From positions 1-40,970 of the forward strand of contig JAFGCJ010000003.1 of assembly GCA_016932785.1 (NCBI GenBank): DNA of 40,970 nucleotides, in the 5' to 3' direction. The notes below the pieces were generated by a model, which was given only the letters and a program-made list of their open reading frames with translations, did not search any database and was not told the DNA's origin. The position numbers and the translations under genes were made by a program. The first letter of the stretch is position 1; each line of letters opens with the position of its first letter. Origin of the DNA: Candidatus Dojkabacteria bacterium (GTDB lineage: Bacteria; Patescibacteriota; Dojkabacteria; SC72; JAFGCJ01). Positions 14,384 through 24,089 of this stretch are shown one piece after another.

Positions 14384-14458
14384 TGGTTGCGGGGGCTCGA
14401 TTCGAACGAGCGACCTTCAGGTTATGAGCCTGACGAGCTGCCACTGCTCCACCCCGCG
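14384..14458 (-). tRNA. Initiator tRNA-fMet(CAT)
   Basis: Minus: CGCGGGGTGGAGCAGTGGCAGCTCGTCAGGCTCATAACCTGAAGGTCGCTCGTTCGAATCGAGCCCCCGCAACCA; C1xA72 mismatch, CCA encoded. Confidence 0.95.
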
Positions 14459-14539
14459 TATCTTAAAATAAAGAAATGTGTGAAGTTTACAATATTAACA
14501 AGGAAATATCAATCTCGGAACAACACAATCAAGAAGATA

Positions 14540-14947
14540 TTACACACCTTTAATCAGAAACTGCCACCAGGATTTCCACTCTCCATCCTTATCTTCAACA
14601 GTATCTTCATCTTCGCTTACAACTCCCTGAACATCAGCAGTATCAGGCAGAACAGCAACTATTTCACCGTCTTTAGCATAATAAAGTCTATCCCTTGCCT
14701 CCTTTTCGACATAGTCATCACCAATAATCTCTTCCTTCCTACTCACAAGTTCAAGATTTCTCACCCTAAGCTCATCTACCTCTCCGCTGGCCTGATCTAA
14801 AAGTTCCATACGATTGTATGCAGCCCGAAGAGACTTCACTGAATTCACAACAAGAACCGCTGATAATCCAGTAAATACAGCTGCTAGCAAAAAAGAGAAT
14901 ACTCTAGAACTACTCTTATTTTTCTTTTTTTCCTCTAGACGATTCAT
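14540..14947 (-). CDS. Septum formation initiator FtsB/DivIC-like
   Basis: Short cytoplasmic N-terminus, one TM, a short coiled coil, then the DDYVEKEARDRLYYAKDGEIVAVLPD signature. Confidence 0.8.
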   Translation of the reverse strand: MNRLEEKKKNKSSSRVFSFLLAAVFTGLSAVLVVNSVKSLRAAYNRMELLDQASGEVDELRVRNLELVSRKEEIIGDDYVEKEARDRLYYAKDGEIVAVLPDTADVQGVVSEDEDTVEDKDGEWKSWWQFLIKGV

Positions 14948-15056
14948 TAGGCAGTAACATCAATATCTACTAAAAGAAGTATAAACATAAAACTGCTTAA
15001 AAATCCAGTATAATTTGGTAACAAGTCGTGACATCCATTCCTATAGTTAAACATTA

Positions 15057-15086
15057 TTGACCCCAGTGTCAGTTTGTTGATATAAT
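15057..15086 (+). promoter_or_regulatory. Putative promoter upstream of the Xer-like gene
   Basis: TTGACC-N18-TATAAT. Confidence 0.6.
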
Positions 15087-15141
15087 CAAAAAGATTTCGG
15101 AAAAATGAGCATTTTTATAAATTATATCGGGGAATTCGATC

Positions 15142-16023
15142 ATGGCAGCGTCTAGTTTAAATCAACTTCATAGTGACTTTATAGAAGACCTAAAATCCAA
15201 AGGTAGATCTCAATCAACTATCATTGCTTATGGCAAGGACCTCGAGCAAGTTATTGAGTTTCTGGGAAACAAGAGCAAGACTGCTCCAACAGAAGTTGCC
15301 TTAGAAGATCTTGAAGAATTTAAAGCTGACCTCGGAAAACAGGACTACACTCCGAAAAGTATTTCTAGAAAAATTAACAGCATTAGAACATTTTTTAAGT
15401 ATCTCTACGGACAAAACATGATCAGCGAAAATCCAGCAGAGAAGCTTTCACATCCAAAATTCGAAACAAAACCTCCCAGAGTTCTAACAGAAATGGAATA
15501 TCGTGCACTCAGGGACGTAAGCAGAACAGATGTACGACTTTACTCAATCGTTGAGCTTCTATTACAGACTGGTATAAGAATCGGAGAACTCACAAGATTG
15601 AAGATTGATGATGTCAAAACAACAAAGGACGGCAAGCTAAAATACCTCGATATTGAGGCTTTCGGAAGCCATCCTGAGAGGAAGGTTCCACTTAATCAGT
15701 CAGCAAATAAGGCACTCGATGAATATCTAAAGGTCAGACCTAAAGCTAACGACAATACAATTTTCGTTACCAAAACCGGAAATCCTCTTCTTGTAAGAAA
15801 TATTAGAACATCAATCGATAGAGCTTTTGAGAAGGCTGGGATTAAGAACGCGAAAGTCAACGATCTTAGAAATACTTTCATTGCTCATCACCTTGCAAAC
15901 GGTGTCAGCCTTGTTACCGTTTCCAAGCTGGTTGGTCACAAGAGACTCTCAACCACAGAGAAATACCTGGACCTTATCAAGAAGGAGGAAAATGGCACCC
16001 AGCAAAAGCTGGAGGCCCTCTAG
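15142..16023 (+). CDS. Tyrosine recombinase, XerC/XerD-like
   Basis: SAM-like N-terminal domain, TGIRIGELTRL, NDLRNTFIAHHLANG, LVGHKRLSTTEKYLDL. Confidence 0.88.
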   Translation: MAASSLNQLHSDFIEDLKSKGRSQSTIIAYGKDLEQVIEFLGNKSKTAPTEVALEDLEEFKADLGKQDYTPKSISRKINSIRTFFKYLYGQNMISENPAEKLSHPKFETKPPRVLTEMEYRALRDVSRTDVRLYSIVELLLQTGIRIGELTRLKIDDVKTTKDGKLKYLDIEAFGSHPERKVPLNQSANKALDEYLKVRPKANDNTIFVTKTGNPLLVRNIRTSIDRAFEKAGIKNAKVNDLRNTFIAHHLANGVSLVTVSKLVGHKRLSTTEKYLDLIKKEENGTQQKLEAL

Positions 16024-16176
16024 CCGCTAACCTATAGATCCGTCGTTGCACAAAAATCCCTATTCTGAAAGGATAATTTACACAATTACCCCCAATCTTA
16101 TAGTAGAGCCAGACCCTAAAAACGATATCATACACACCTTGCCAATCGCCTATTAAGAATCTACAATCACCTCACT

Positions 16177-17250
16177 ATGACAATTCTTGCAATAGACACA
16201 TCCTGCGACGAAACAGCAGCCGCTGTAATCAGAAACAACCGTGTCATATCAAACGTAATATCCTCCCAAGTAGAACTACACAAAAAATGGGGAGGAGTCG
16301 TTCCAGACATCGCAAGAAGAGCACATGCAGAAAGAATTGACGCTGTTGTTAATGAAGCCTTGAAGCGTTCGAGAGTTAAACTAGACGATATAGACTATTT
16401 TGCCGTTACATACGGCCCAGGGCTTGCTATAGCTCTTGAAATAGGAGTGAAAAAGGCAAAAGAAATGGCTTTAAAACAAAATAAACCTCTAGTGTCAGTA
16501 GACCATATGGAGGGTCACCTCCTCTCATCTTTCGCTAAAAATTCTTTAGGAAGGAACCCAAAAGGTCCTACCCTAACCGACCTCCCAGCAATGGGTTTAC
16601 TTGTCTCCGGAGGACATACTGAACTCGTTCTAATGAAAGACTTCGGCGACTACAAGATCGTTGGAGAAACACTAGACGATGCAGCCGGCGAAGCCTTCGA
16701 CAAGGTTGCAAAAATGCTCAACCTGGGGTATCCGGGAGGACCTATCGTGACAGAATTTGCGGAAAAAGGGACTCCAGGTAGCTTCGATTTACCTATCCCT
16801 ATGGAGAATTCTGGAGACTTAAATTTCAGTTTCTCAGGACTTAAAACCGCATGCCTTTATAAGATTAAAGACCTTAAAAAATCAGGAAAATTCAAGGATC
16901 AAAAACTCTGGATTCACAACTTCTGTGCCGATTTTCAAAACTCGGTTATCAAATCCCTGGTTATTAAGCTCCAACAGGCAATCGCCGAATACAAGGTCAA
17001 ATCCGTCTTTCTCGGAGGAGGAGTAATAGCAAATGTCCCTCTCCGCCGAGCAGTAAGATCTGCCATGAAAAAATCCCGCGTAAAAGTCTATCAGCCTTAC
17101 TCTCCCAAATTATTCGGTGACAATGCAGCGATGATTGGGGTTTGCGCCTATTACCAGATAAAGCGAAACGACAATATGGTACTTCACGACAAAAACAGAA
17201 TCCGAGAACTCGATCGAGATCCCGTATTACAGATTAGAACCAAGGACTAA
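16177..17250 (+). CDS. tsaD: tRNA N6-adenosine threonylcarbamoyltransferase
   Basis: MTILAIDTSCDETAAAVI, VDHMEGHLLSSF, LVSGGHTELVLM, FLGGGVIANVPLR. Confidence 0.96.
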   Translation: MTILAIDTSCDETAAAVIRNNRVISNVISSQVELHKKWGGVVPDIARRAHAERIDAVVNEALKRSRVKLDDIDYFAVTYGPGLAIALEIGVKKAKEMALKQNKPLVSVDHMEGHLLSSFAKNSLGRNPKGPTLTDLPAMGLLVSGGHTELVLMKDFGDYKIVGETLDDAAGEAFDKVAKMLNLGYPGGPIVTEFAEKGTPGSFDLPIPMENSGDLNFSFSGLKTACLYKIKDLKKSGKFKDQKLWIHNFCADFQNSVIKSLVIKLQQAIAEYKVKSVFLGGGVIANVPLRRAVRSAMKKSRVKVYQPYSPKLFGDNAAMIGVCAYYQIKRNDNMVLHDKNRIRELDRDPVLQIRTKD

Positions 17251-17268
17251 TGACTATGGGCTAAAGAT

Positions 17269-17335
17269 TTAAGCCTGTGCCCTACTGTTTATCCTGTCCC
17301 AAAAGGCAAAAATCAGTCCCAAGGATTCAATATTC
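17269..17335 (-). pseudogene. Remnant of the 3' end of an MFS transporter gene
   Basis: Minus translation ...ESLGLIFAFWDRINSRAQA* resembles the C-terminus of the intact MFS protein (GSLGLVFAFWDRTNDKTV*). 21 identical nt (tcctgtcccaaaaggcaaaaa) at 17292 and 19093. Confidence 0.65.
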
Positions 17336-17355
17336 ACAAATTGATATAATAAAGC

Positions 17356-19068
17356 ATGAGAAAGAGATCAAAAAGGATAAAACTCCAAAAGATACTATTC
17401 CCCGTATTCGTAATACTGGTAATTATTCCTACGTTTTTCATCGATGGCAATAATTATGAACCCACCACTCAAAGTTACCCAAACGCTGAGACCCATAAAG
17501 ATGAAGAGCAATCATCGGATCATACTAACACCAACGTACTACAAAATAGTGATGCTGATACAACACCTTCAGACGAAACAAGTATAGCTACTTCAAATCG
17601 TCAAACCATCTTACTTTCTGACCCCAAAGTTGAAACCCGGAGACTCACTGCCGGTACTATTTACTCCCTTAGTACAGATAGACTACAAAAAGATACTATT
17701 TACACTATAGACATATCGAATTACGAATTTTCAGATTTCGCTCTAGTTTGGCCGTCAGGAGATCTAAAATACTCTCTCACAAACTCCAACTCAGAAAACG
17801 AATTCCACTCCGTTCCGATCGATGACGACATTCAGGAATTTGAAGAAAACATTACCTCAAACCTAATCTCCGTTGATGAGAAATCCTACAATTTCATAAA
17901 CATCATAAGCAATAGCGATCTCCTAACATTGCGTATAGATCTTATTAACCCGACACCATCCGATACACTTTCATCAAGTAGGAATGTAAGTGCGACAGGT
18001 ACATATAATCGTGATTCAGGAGCAAAATATACAACCCTCAATATCATAAGCAGAGACCAGTGGGGAGCCTCCTTCTCACCAGATATTGACGATCCCTCTA
18101 GATTCACCTGGGAGCCGGCTTATCATCCTGTATCGAGAATCGTGGTTCATCATACCGCAGGTTCAAACTACCCATCAGATCCTGCTGCAGTGGTCAGATC
18201 AATCTACCTTTACCACGCAGAGACACGTGGATGGGGGGATATAGGATATAACTATCTGATAGACCACAGAGGAAACATCTACGAAGGTAAAGCCGGAGGG
18301 GACGAGGTTTTTGCATATCACGCCTTTACTGAAGCCAATGCTATGAGTATAGGCATTTCATTGCTTGGAGACTTTACTTATTACAACCCAACATACGCGG
18401 CCCAAAGTTCTCTTATTAAACTTATGGCCGAGAAGGCTGCCTTCTACAACTTCGATCTGAAATACTCAAACGGAAATCTAGGAAAGTGGTTAGATTCCAG
18501 TTACACTGTTTTTGGCCATAGAGACACATGGTTCTGGTGCTACGAAGGGCATTCCTCCGATTACAGATGTCCTAGCGGTGACCAATGGATCATCAATGCT
18601 ACAGCTTGTCCGGGAGACAAGCTACGGAACTTACTTAGCTCCACCCTGACATACCAGGCTCAGAGCTACAAGAATTCTCATTTCTCAACAATGAAGAGCG
18701 TTATTAGCAAAGTCGAAAGCAAGATGAGCAATCCTCATGAACAGGACAAAATTCTTGTCGTGTTTGACCTTCCAGAAACCGCAACAGAAAACGAAGTCCT
18801 TTCTCTTATCCCAAGCTATTCAGGTATAACAGATATATACATCGAAAAAAACCGGGCCACCATACTAGTCAGAGATTGGAACAACGGAGGTATTATTCCC
18901 CCATCGGGTTGGGATGGTTATAATGCACCTGGTACATTCTTCCCGGTTGCGGAAGGTACTGACGACAGACTGGAAACTCTATTAAAATTATTCGTACTCG
19001 ATCCAAAGATCAAATCTGCCGATCTAAACTACTACAAAGATCTCCGGAAATATGAAAATTCTCAGTAA
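17356..19068 (+). CDS. N-acetylmuramoyl-L-alanine amidase / PGRP-domain exported protein
   Basis: N-terminal TM/signal; RIVVHHTAGSNYPSDPAAVVRSIYLYHAETRGWGDIGYNYLIDHRGNIYEG, GHRDTW, TACPGDKL. Confidence 0.9.
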   Translation: MRKRSKRIKLQKILFPVFVILVIIPTFFIDGNNYEPTTQSYPNAETHKDEEQSSDHTNTNVLQNSDADTTPSDETSIATSNRQTILLSDPKVETRRLTAGTIYSLSTDRLQKDTIYTIDISNYEFSDFALVWPSGDLKYSLTNSNSENEFHSVPIDDDIQEFEENITSNLISVDEKSYNFINIISNSDLLTLRIDLINPTPSDTLSSSRNVSATGTYNRDSGAKYTTLNIISRDQWGASFSPDIDDPSRFTWEPAYHPVSRIVVHHTAGSNYPSDPAAVVRSIYLYHAETRGWGDIGYNYLIDHRGNIYEGKAGGDEVFAYHAFTEANAMSIGISLLGDFTYYNPTYAAQSSLIKLMAEKAAFYNFDLKYSNGNLGKWLDSSYTVFGHRDTWFWCYEGHSSDYRCPSGDQWIINATACPGDKLRNLLSSTLTYQAQSYKNSHFSTMKSVISKVESKMSNPHEQDKILVVFDLPETATENEVLSLIPSYSGITDIYIEKNRATILVRDWNNGGIIPPSGWDGYNAPGTFFPVAEGTDDRLETLLKLFVLDPKIKSADLNYYKDLRKYENSQ

Positions 19069-19072
19069 ATAA

Positions 19073-20206
19073 TTAAACAGTCTTGTCATTTGTCCTGTCC
19101 CAAAAGGCAAAAACCAGCCCCAATGACCCAAGCACAACGGCTATACATATTCCAACAATCCCAACACCATAATTATCCAGAACAAACCCTATACCCAATA
19201 ACATACCGGAACTAGCAAGTCTCGAAAGGAGACTCTGAAACGAGATCACACTTGCGCGTACTGTATCCTTGACCCTAGTATTAATCTCGTATTCAAAAAA
19301 GGTTGACGATAATCCCCTCATAAAGTGCCCTCCCATAAGACCCAAGATCACAATTACTGGAATTCCAAAAATAGACATCATCACTGAAGAAATAACTACC
19401 ATCAAGACAATAAACATGGAACCAAATTTGGGTAACCTGGGATATACCTTACTTCCGACAGCAACCAGGAAAGTCGCAAACCCAGCCAGTATTCCCCACC
19501 AGACGACTTTCAGACCCATCTCATCAAAAATTGGGTTATACAGCCATTTATAGCTCAAAAATAAGCCTCCCAGCAGCCCATATAGCAACGTTAGAGATAG
19601 AAGTTTTTTATCACTATATATTGATTTAACTCCTACTACAGCCCGCGAAAATATATTTCCTTGGATTTTCTTATTGCTTTCAACATTCAAACTCAGCAAT
19701 ATGGGTACTCCAACAGCAAAAGCCACCGAACTAAGCCAAATAGGAATCCTGAGATCTACATCAGCCAGAAAACCTCCTACAGCGGTAGACAGCATACCCC
19801 ATATAACAGTCCAGAAGCCTATATCTGCATTATCCTTTTTGAAATTCCCAGAAACACTATACAATAATGCCGTAATACTACCAGTAATCAAAGACTGTCC
19901 AAGGGCAAGAAGAATCAGAGCCACAATATAGAAACCAGTCGGTCCGGATAAAGAAATCAAAAACATTGAAACCGCATTTAGGCTAAACCCAAAAATCACC
20001 GACAATCTATGTGAAAAGTGATCACCTATAACACCGGTAGGATACTCTAGTAGAACTATTGCTATTGAATATAAGCTCAAAAGCTTATATCCAAGATCAT
20101 AGTCAATACCCCTACTCTTCCAATACAGAAGAGATATTGAAATCCAGAAAAGTGACGACCCCAGTAGACATACCAATTTTACTCTGAAAAGCTTGGACAT
20201 CCACAC
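19073..20206 (-). CDS. Major facilitator superfamily transporter
   Basis: About 12 hydrophobic segments; EYPTGVIGDHFSHRLSVIFGF resembles the MFS motif A region. Confidence 0.8.
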   Translation of the reverse strand: MWMSKLFRVKLVCLLGSSLFWISISLLYWKSRGIDYDLGYKLLSLYSIAIVLLEYPTGVIGDHFSHRLSVIFGFSLNAVSMFLISLSGPTGFYIVALILLALGQSLITGSITALLYSVSGNFKKDNADIGFWTVIWGMLSTAVGGFLADVDLRIPIWLSSVAFAVGVPILLSLNVESNKKIQGNIFSRAVVGVKSIYSDKKLLSLTLLYGLLGGLFLSYKWLYNPIFDEMGLKVVWWGILAGFATFLVAVGSKVYPRLPKFGSMFIVLMVVISSVMMSIFGIPVIVILGLMGGHFMRGLSSTFFEYEINTRVKDTVRASVISFQSLLSRLASSGMLLGIGFVLDNYGVGIVGICIAVVLGSLGLVFAFWDRTNDKTV

Positions 20207-20216
20207 CGACTACAAG

Positions 20217-20759
20217 TTAGCTACGTGCACCTTTGCTTGTTTTTATAGCCTTAAGAATCTCACCCCCATGATCAGTATAAATCACGAGATACCTGTTCTT
20301 AAACCGTAGATTATTATCATCATCAGCCTCTACTTCAACATCGTCCAAAGGGAGACTCTCTTTTATAAGAAACGTTGCAAATGGCCCCAAGCGTCCTGCA
20401 ATAATAAACCTCCTATTCGTCACGATAATCCGTGTAACAAACCACCTCAGTAATCGACGAATCTTGGTATTTATGAGAATAAATAAAACTTTTTCTTTCT
20501 TCTGAAGAATACCTTCTGGAACTTCTGGACTATTGAATGTTCTTTTTACCAAGAAATTCAAAGGAATAGAAAGTACAAAAAGGGCAATAAGGCCTATACC
20601 AATAACCTTTAATGTCTCTGATGGAATGTTCGGAATAACACCCTTCAAAAGAAAATACCAGATGATAACCACAAATATGAACCCGACAACCTCAACATAC
20701 CAAGGGAAATATCTCGCTTTTCTCGAACCAGAAAGGATTTTGTATGGATACTTTGACAT
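20217..20759 (-). CDS. Membrane protein with PH-like domain
   Basis: Two TM segments, then ITNRRFIIAGRLGPFATFLIKESLPLDDVEVEADDDNNLRFKNRYLVI. Confidence 0.5.
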   Translation of the reverse strand: MSKYPYKILSGSRKARYFPWYVEVVGFIFVVIIWYFLLKGVIPNIPSETLKVIGIGLIALFVLSIPLNFLVKRTFNSPEVPEGILQKKEKVLFILINTKIRRLLRWFVTRIIVTNRRFIIAGRLGPFATFLIKESLPLDDVEVEADDDNNLRFKNRYLVIYTDHGGEILKAIKTSKGARS

Positions 20760-20854
20760 AGCAGATTATACTATTAAATAGCATGTTTTTTCAATATGCC
20801 TAACTCAAGTTCTGACAATAATCAATTACCAAATTCATTCCCTGTATATTGCTC

Positions 20855-21244
20855 CTACTCCTCTATACCTACGGTATCAAGAAATTCACAACAAATATCT
20901 TCAGAAAGACTTTGAAGGCCTACCTTCTGTTCCTCAGTTAAAACAGGTATCAATCGTTTTACATAATCCTCAATCTCTTTTCGAATTATCTGCGCCAATA
21001 CAGTCTCGAATTTGCCTTCACCAAAAGTTTCTCTTAGCAAGAGCAGCATATCCTCAGATGAATCGATTATATTCAACATTCTCAAAATTTCATCCCTCTT
21101 GCCCTCAGGCGCTACACGAGAGAGCTCCAGCAGTGCCTTACTATAACAATTGTTCATAAACCTCTTATAGAAATCCTCCCGGTCACCCTTATACTCAACA
21201 ATACTAAGAATTTTCATGAAGGTTTCCTTGGCTGTCTCAATCAT
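20855..21244 (-). CDS. Hypothetical protein
   Basis: 129-aa ORF, no family recognised. Confidence 0.55.
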   Translation of the reverse strand: MIETAKETFMKILSIVEYKGDREDFYKRFMNNCYSKALLELSRVAPEGKRDEILRMLNIIDSSEDMLLLLRETFGEGKFETVLAQIIRKEIEDYVKRLIPVLTEEQKVGLQSLSEDICCEFLDTVGIEE

Positions 21245-21292
21245 TTCATTATTTTATAGGTAGAGAAAAGATAAAATCAGGCAGATTCCTTT

Positions 21293-21751
21293 TTATACTT
21301 GCTTCTGTCTCCGCTTATCTCTTTGTTCCATATATTTACTTACCGCTCCAATAGTCGCTAGACCTGTAAATCCCGCAGGAACAAGAAGCCCACTTACGGC
21401 AAATCCCGCTGTAGCAACACCAAACAATACTCCCCAAAAAGCAGCATCTCTCATCTTGTACTCAGGAGATTTGACCCACGTTCCTGCATCTTCCTCAGAC
21501 ATACCCGTGTTCACCATGTCACGAACATCCCATTTTTCCATAATTCTTGAACATAGAGCGTCAAAACGATCAAGTACTGTATTAACCAGTGAAAGCGATG
21601 AACGAAAAAGTTCACCCGCAAGGTTGAGTACTTCAGTGGCAGAATCTACCACAAACGAATCTGAAACTGCGGTGACCTCTGAAGAGCCTCCCGCCTCTAC
21701 AATATCTACTCCTGGGGAGTCTATATTATCTCTATTTCCACCACCCATCAA
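21293..21751 (-). CDS. Hypothetical membrane protein
   Basis: 152-aa ORF with a hydrophobic segment near the C-terminus. Confidence 0.55.
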   Translation of the reverse strand: MMGGGNRDNIDSPGVDIVEAGGSSEVTAVSDSFVVDSATEVLNLAGELFRSSLSLVNTVLDRFDALCSRIMEKWDVRDMVNTGMSEEDAGTWVKSPEYKMRDAAFWGVLFGVATAGFAVSGLLVPAGFTGLATIGAVSKYMEQRDKRRQKQV

Positions 21752-22021
21752 GAACAGTACCTAAAGTTAGCTACTAGCTGAAATATATCGAATTATACCA
21801 TTAAATAAGGATTTATTCAAAAAACAATATATTGTTCAAATCGTACAAAACACAAGGTGCAAGGGAAAAATGGTTGAGACTTCATTACCATCCAAAGAAA
21901 CAGCCTTCACCCTATAGCGTTACTTCCGCTGTCTCTCCCCGTTTTACTTACTGTAGAGAAACAAACTCTACAAGATCTTTGACAACCCTATACCCAGAAT
22001 TCACTGAAAGGATAACCTAAA

Positions 22022-22900
22022 ATGAACAAGAGACTTATCCCATTCCTTATCGTAGTGGCAGTATTTGTTTTGGTCTTAATCGCATTACTGACACTAGCCT
22101 CTCCACCCAGCAATGAGTTGGTGTGGGAGTGCAGCACTGGTGAAATGATTCTACCTAATGGTCTTCCAGACTTTGAACGTAAGACCGTCACGCCAGATAC
22201 GGTGTTCGAAACTCACGATTTTTCGACTGAGGATCACGCACTGGTGATTTATACCGTAGGTAAGGTGGATCCTGAACTAGTTGAAGTATCTCGATATTTC
22301 TTCGAGAGGTACATGGAGTTTCTATACTCTATGTACAACAAGCATGGCCTCAGCACTGAAAATATTGCACAGTGGGAAACACCTGATATAGCGGTAACCT
22401 TATGGGAGGAAACACTCTCGGCTAGACCGATGTTCGAGGATGATAGTGGCATTATGCCTCTGAATCCGGACATGAGAGTCCCAGATCAAAATGGGTTCCC
22501 AGTAGAAATTACCGATGGAGAAACCCTCCTTGCAGCAAAGGATATCTTCTGGGACTACATTCAGGGAAACGTTCTAGCAATTGGTGCCGTCTCTATCGAA
22601 GGCGACATGGTCGGCATTGCAGTAGATCTACAAGGATGCCGACATCCTGCTGTCAAGTACGCGATAGAAAACCCCAGCGACGTGTTCATCCTGGAATCGA
22701 ACCTCATCAACGAGGTTTCCGGGACATACAATGTCTGGGCCAGGCTGAACGATAAGGAGAACTATCATGTGATTGCTGACGATCTACTGGAAAAACATGG
22801 GTTCACAGAGACCTGTGGAACCCCAGAACATCTTATGGATGGAATATATCAGACGAGGCCTTCACCACGGCTATGCAAAAGGAGTATGAAGCATGGCTAG
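22022..22900 (+). CDS. Hypothetical exported/membrane-anchored protein
   Basis: N-terminal TM (LIPFLIVVAVFVLVLIALLTLA), 292 aa, followed by a terminator hairpin. Confidence 0.65.
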   Translation: MNKRLIPFLIVVAVFVLVLIALLTLASPPSNELVWECSTGEMILPNGLPDFERKTVTPDTVFETHDFSTEDHALVIYTVGKVDPELVEVSRYFFERYMEFLYSMYNKHGLSTENIAQWETPDIAVTLWEETLSARPMFEDDSGIMPLNPDMRVPDQNGFPVEITDGETLLAAKDIFWDYIQGNVLAIGAVSIEGDMVGIAVDLQGCRHPAVKYAIENPSDVFILESNLINEVSGTYNVWARLNDKENYHVIADDLLEKHGFTETCGTPEHLMDGIYQTRPSPRLCKRSMKHG

Positions 22901-22950
22901 CGGAGACTTCGGAAAATTAAACACCCCAGGTATAGGAAATGTCAAAAGAG

Positions 22951-22990
22951 GCGCACGTTTTCATTGTGAAATGCTGACGTGCGCTTTTTT
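22951..22990 (+). terminator. Rho-independent terminator
   Basis: GCGCACGT (22951-22958) / ACGTGCGC (22977-22984), then TTTTTT. Confidence 0.85.
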
Positions 22991-23019
22991 CTTTAACTCA
23001 CATTAAGTCAACATCACGG

Positions 23020-23160
23020 AAAAAATGGGCGCAGGTGGACGATGTTGGAAAATGGTTGAGATTCAATATTTATATTATTAAATTAAGGTTTGAGAGTGGT
23101 TCAAACGTTCTACATACTATAGGGCTTCAGATTCAATTGTGGTAAGTGGCCCGTCAGAAA
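23020..23160 (+). repeat. Repeat A: att-like copy (TGGGCGCAGGTGGAC...) plus diverged element end
   Basis: 26-nt identity TGGGCGCAGGTGGACGATGTTGGAAA with repeat B, then a gap-free diverged open frame. The first 15 nt match the 3' end of tRNA-Ile(UAU) at 31182. Confidence 0.75.
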
Positions 23161-23264
23161 TCATCATTCCTTATTATTTTTATAACCGGATGTCGTCGCT
23201 TATTGATACCATTTCTTCGGCGTGCTATAATACTATAGGACTTGCACAATAGGGTGCACTTACC

Positions 23265-23313
23265 TTCAAACCGGTCAATATGCCGAGAGGCTATTCCGGT
23301 TTGAAAGCTTTTT
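23265..23313 (+). promoter_or_regulatory. Leader hairpin with U-tract (possible attenuator)
   Basis: TTCAAACCGG (23265-23274) / CCGGTTTGAA (23296-23305), GAGA apical loop, AGC-TTTTT after; lies between TATAAT (23226-23231) and the ATG at 23350. Confidence 0.55.
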
Positions 23314-23349
23314 AACAGCTGAATAACGAAATACAAAAGGAGAAAAGCG

Positions 23350-23964
23350 ATGAAAAACAGAGCACTAATACTAATTGGAGTTGTTTTGGTAGCAATTTTA
23401 GCGATATGGGGTGTCTTATCAATAATCCAGAATCCATCAGGAACCACGGCATCTCTATCTCAGGAACCGGTACATCTAGAAAGCGGAGAAGTTTACACAT
23501 GGACATCTCCGAGTGAAATACAGGTGGTATTCGTCTCAGAAGTTGGGGTTACCTTATACCCCGACAACTTTGACCACCTCGAGTTTACAGACCAGAATCC
23601 TGAGATAGACATAATATACGTCTATCTCAAAGACTCCTATGGCTTCATGGGAAACGAGGAGGTACCCTATCCAAACGGGCACCTCGGAGTGACCATGTAT
23701 GACAGGTACAACGGAGTCTTGCAAAACATCGAAGTCAGGATCGCAGTAAGTGCATTCACGTCGTTCCCCCAATTGTACACAAGGCTGGACGATGTGACCG
23801 AGGTCACACCACTTGTGGACTTGAATGCAGTGCTGATTGAAGAGCTATGGCACAGCTTTAGGGGAGACCATTACGAAGGAGACGACGAGCTAAGTATGAA
23901 AGTGAACCTTGCATACGCGCAAAATCCAGACTTCATAATAATAAGACCCGACAGTTTACAATGA
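23350..23964 (+). CDS. Hypothetical exported/membrane-anchored protein
   Basis: 204 aa, N-terminal TM (LILIGVVLVAILAIWGVLSII); SD AAAAGGAG before the ATG. Confidence 0.7.
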   Translation: MKNRALILIGVVLVAILAIWGVLSIIQNPSGTTASLSQEPVHLESGEVYTWTSPSEIQVVFVSEVGVTLYPDNFDHLEFTDQNPEIDIIYVYLKDSYGFMGNEEVPYPNGHLGVTMYDRYNGVLQNIEVRIAVSAFTSFPQLYTRLDDVTEVTPLVDLNAVLIEELWHSFRGDHYEGDDELSMKVNLAYAQNPDFIIIRPDSLQ

Positions 23965-23976
23965 ACATCTCTCTGT

Positions 23977-24015
23977 GGGGCCACCCTCCATCCAGATCAC
24001 CAGGAGGGTGGCCCC
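23977..24015. terminator. Strong GC-rich hairpin after the 204-aa gene
   Basis: GGGGCCACCCTCC (23977-23989) / GGAGGGTGGCCCC (24003-24015), 13 bp perfect; no U-tract on either strand. Confidence 0.6.
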
Positions 24016-24089
24016 CCCCGAAATTTCGTTATTCAGCTCATCTTTAGGAAACAAATTTCCTATTATTATAATATTCAGAATCCTCATCA

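Larger units (their letters stand above)
23317..24038. repeat. 16-bp perfect inverted repeats flanking the 23350..23964 gene
   Basis: AGCTGAATAACGAAAT at 23317-23332 and ATTTCGTTATTCAGCT at 24023-24038. Confidence 0.8.

Noticed and set aside
23977-24015. Assignment as a standard intrinsic terminator
   Set aside because: Only partly rejected: the 13-bp stem is very strong, but no U-tract follows on either strand, so the mechanism is left open.
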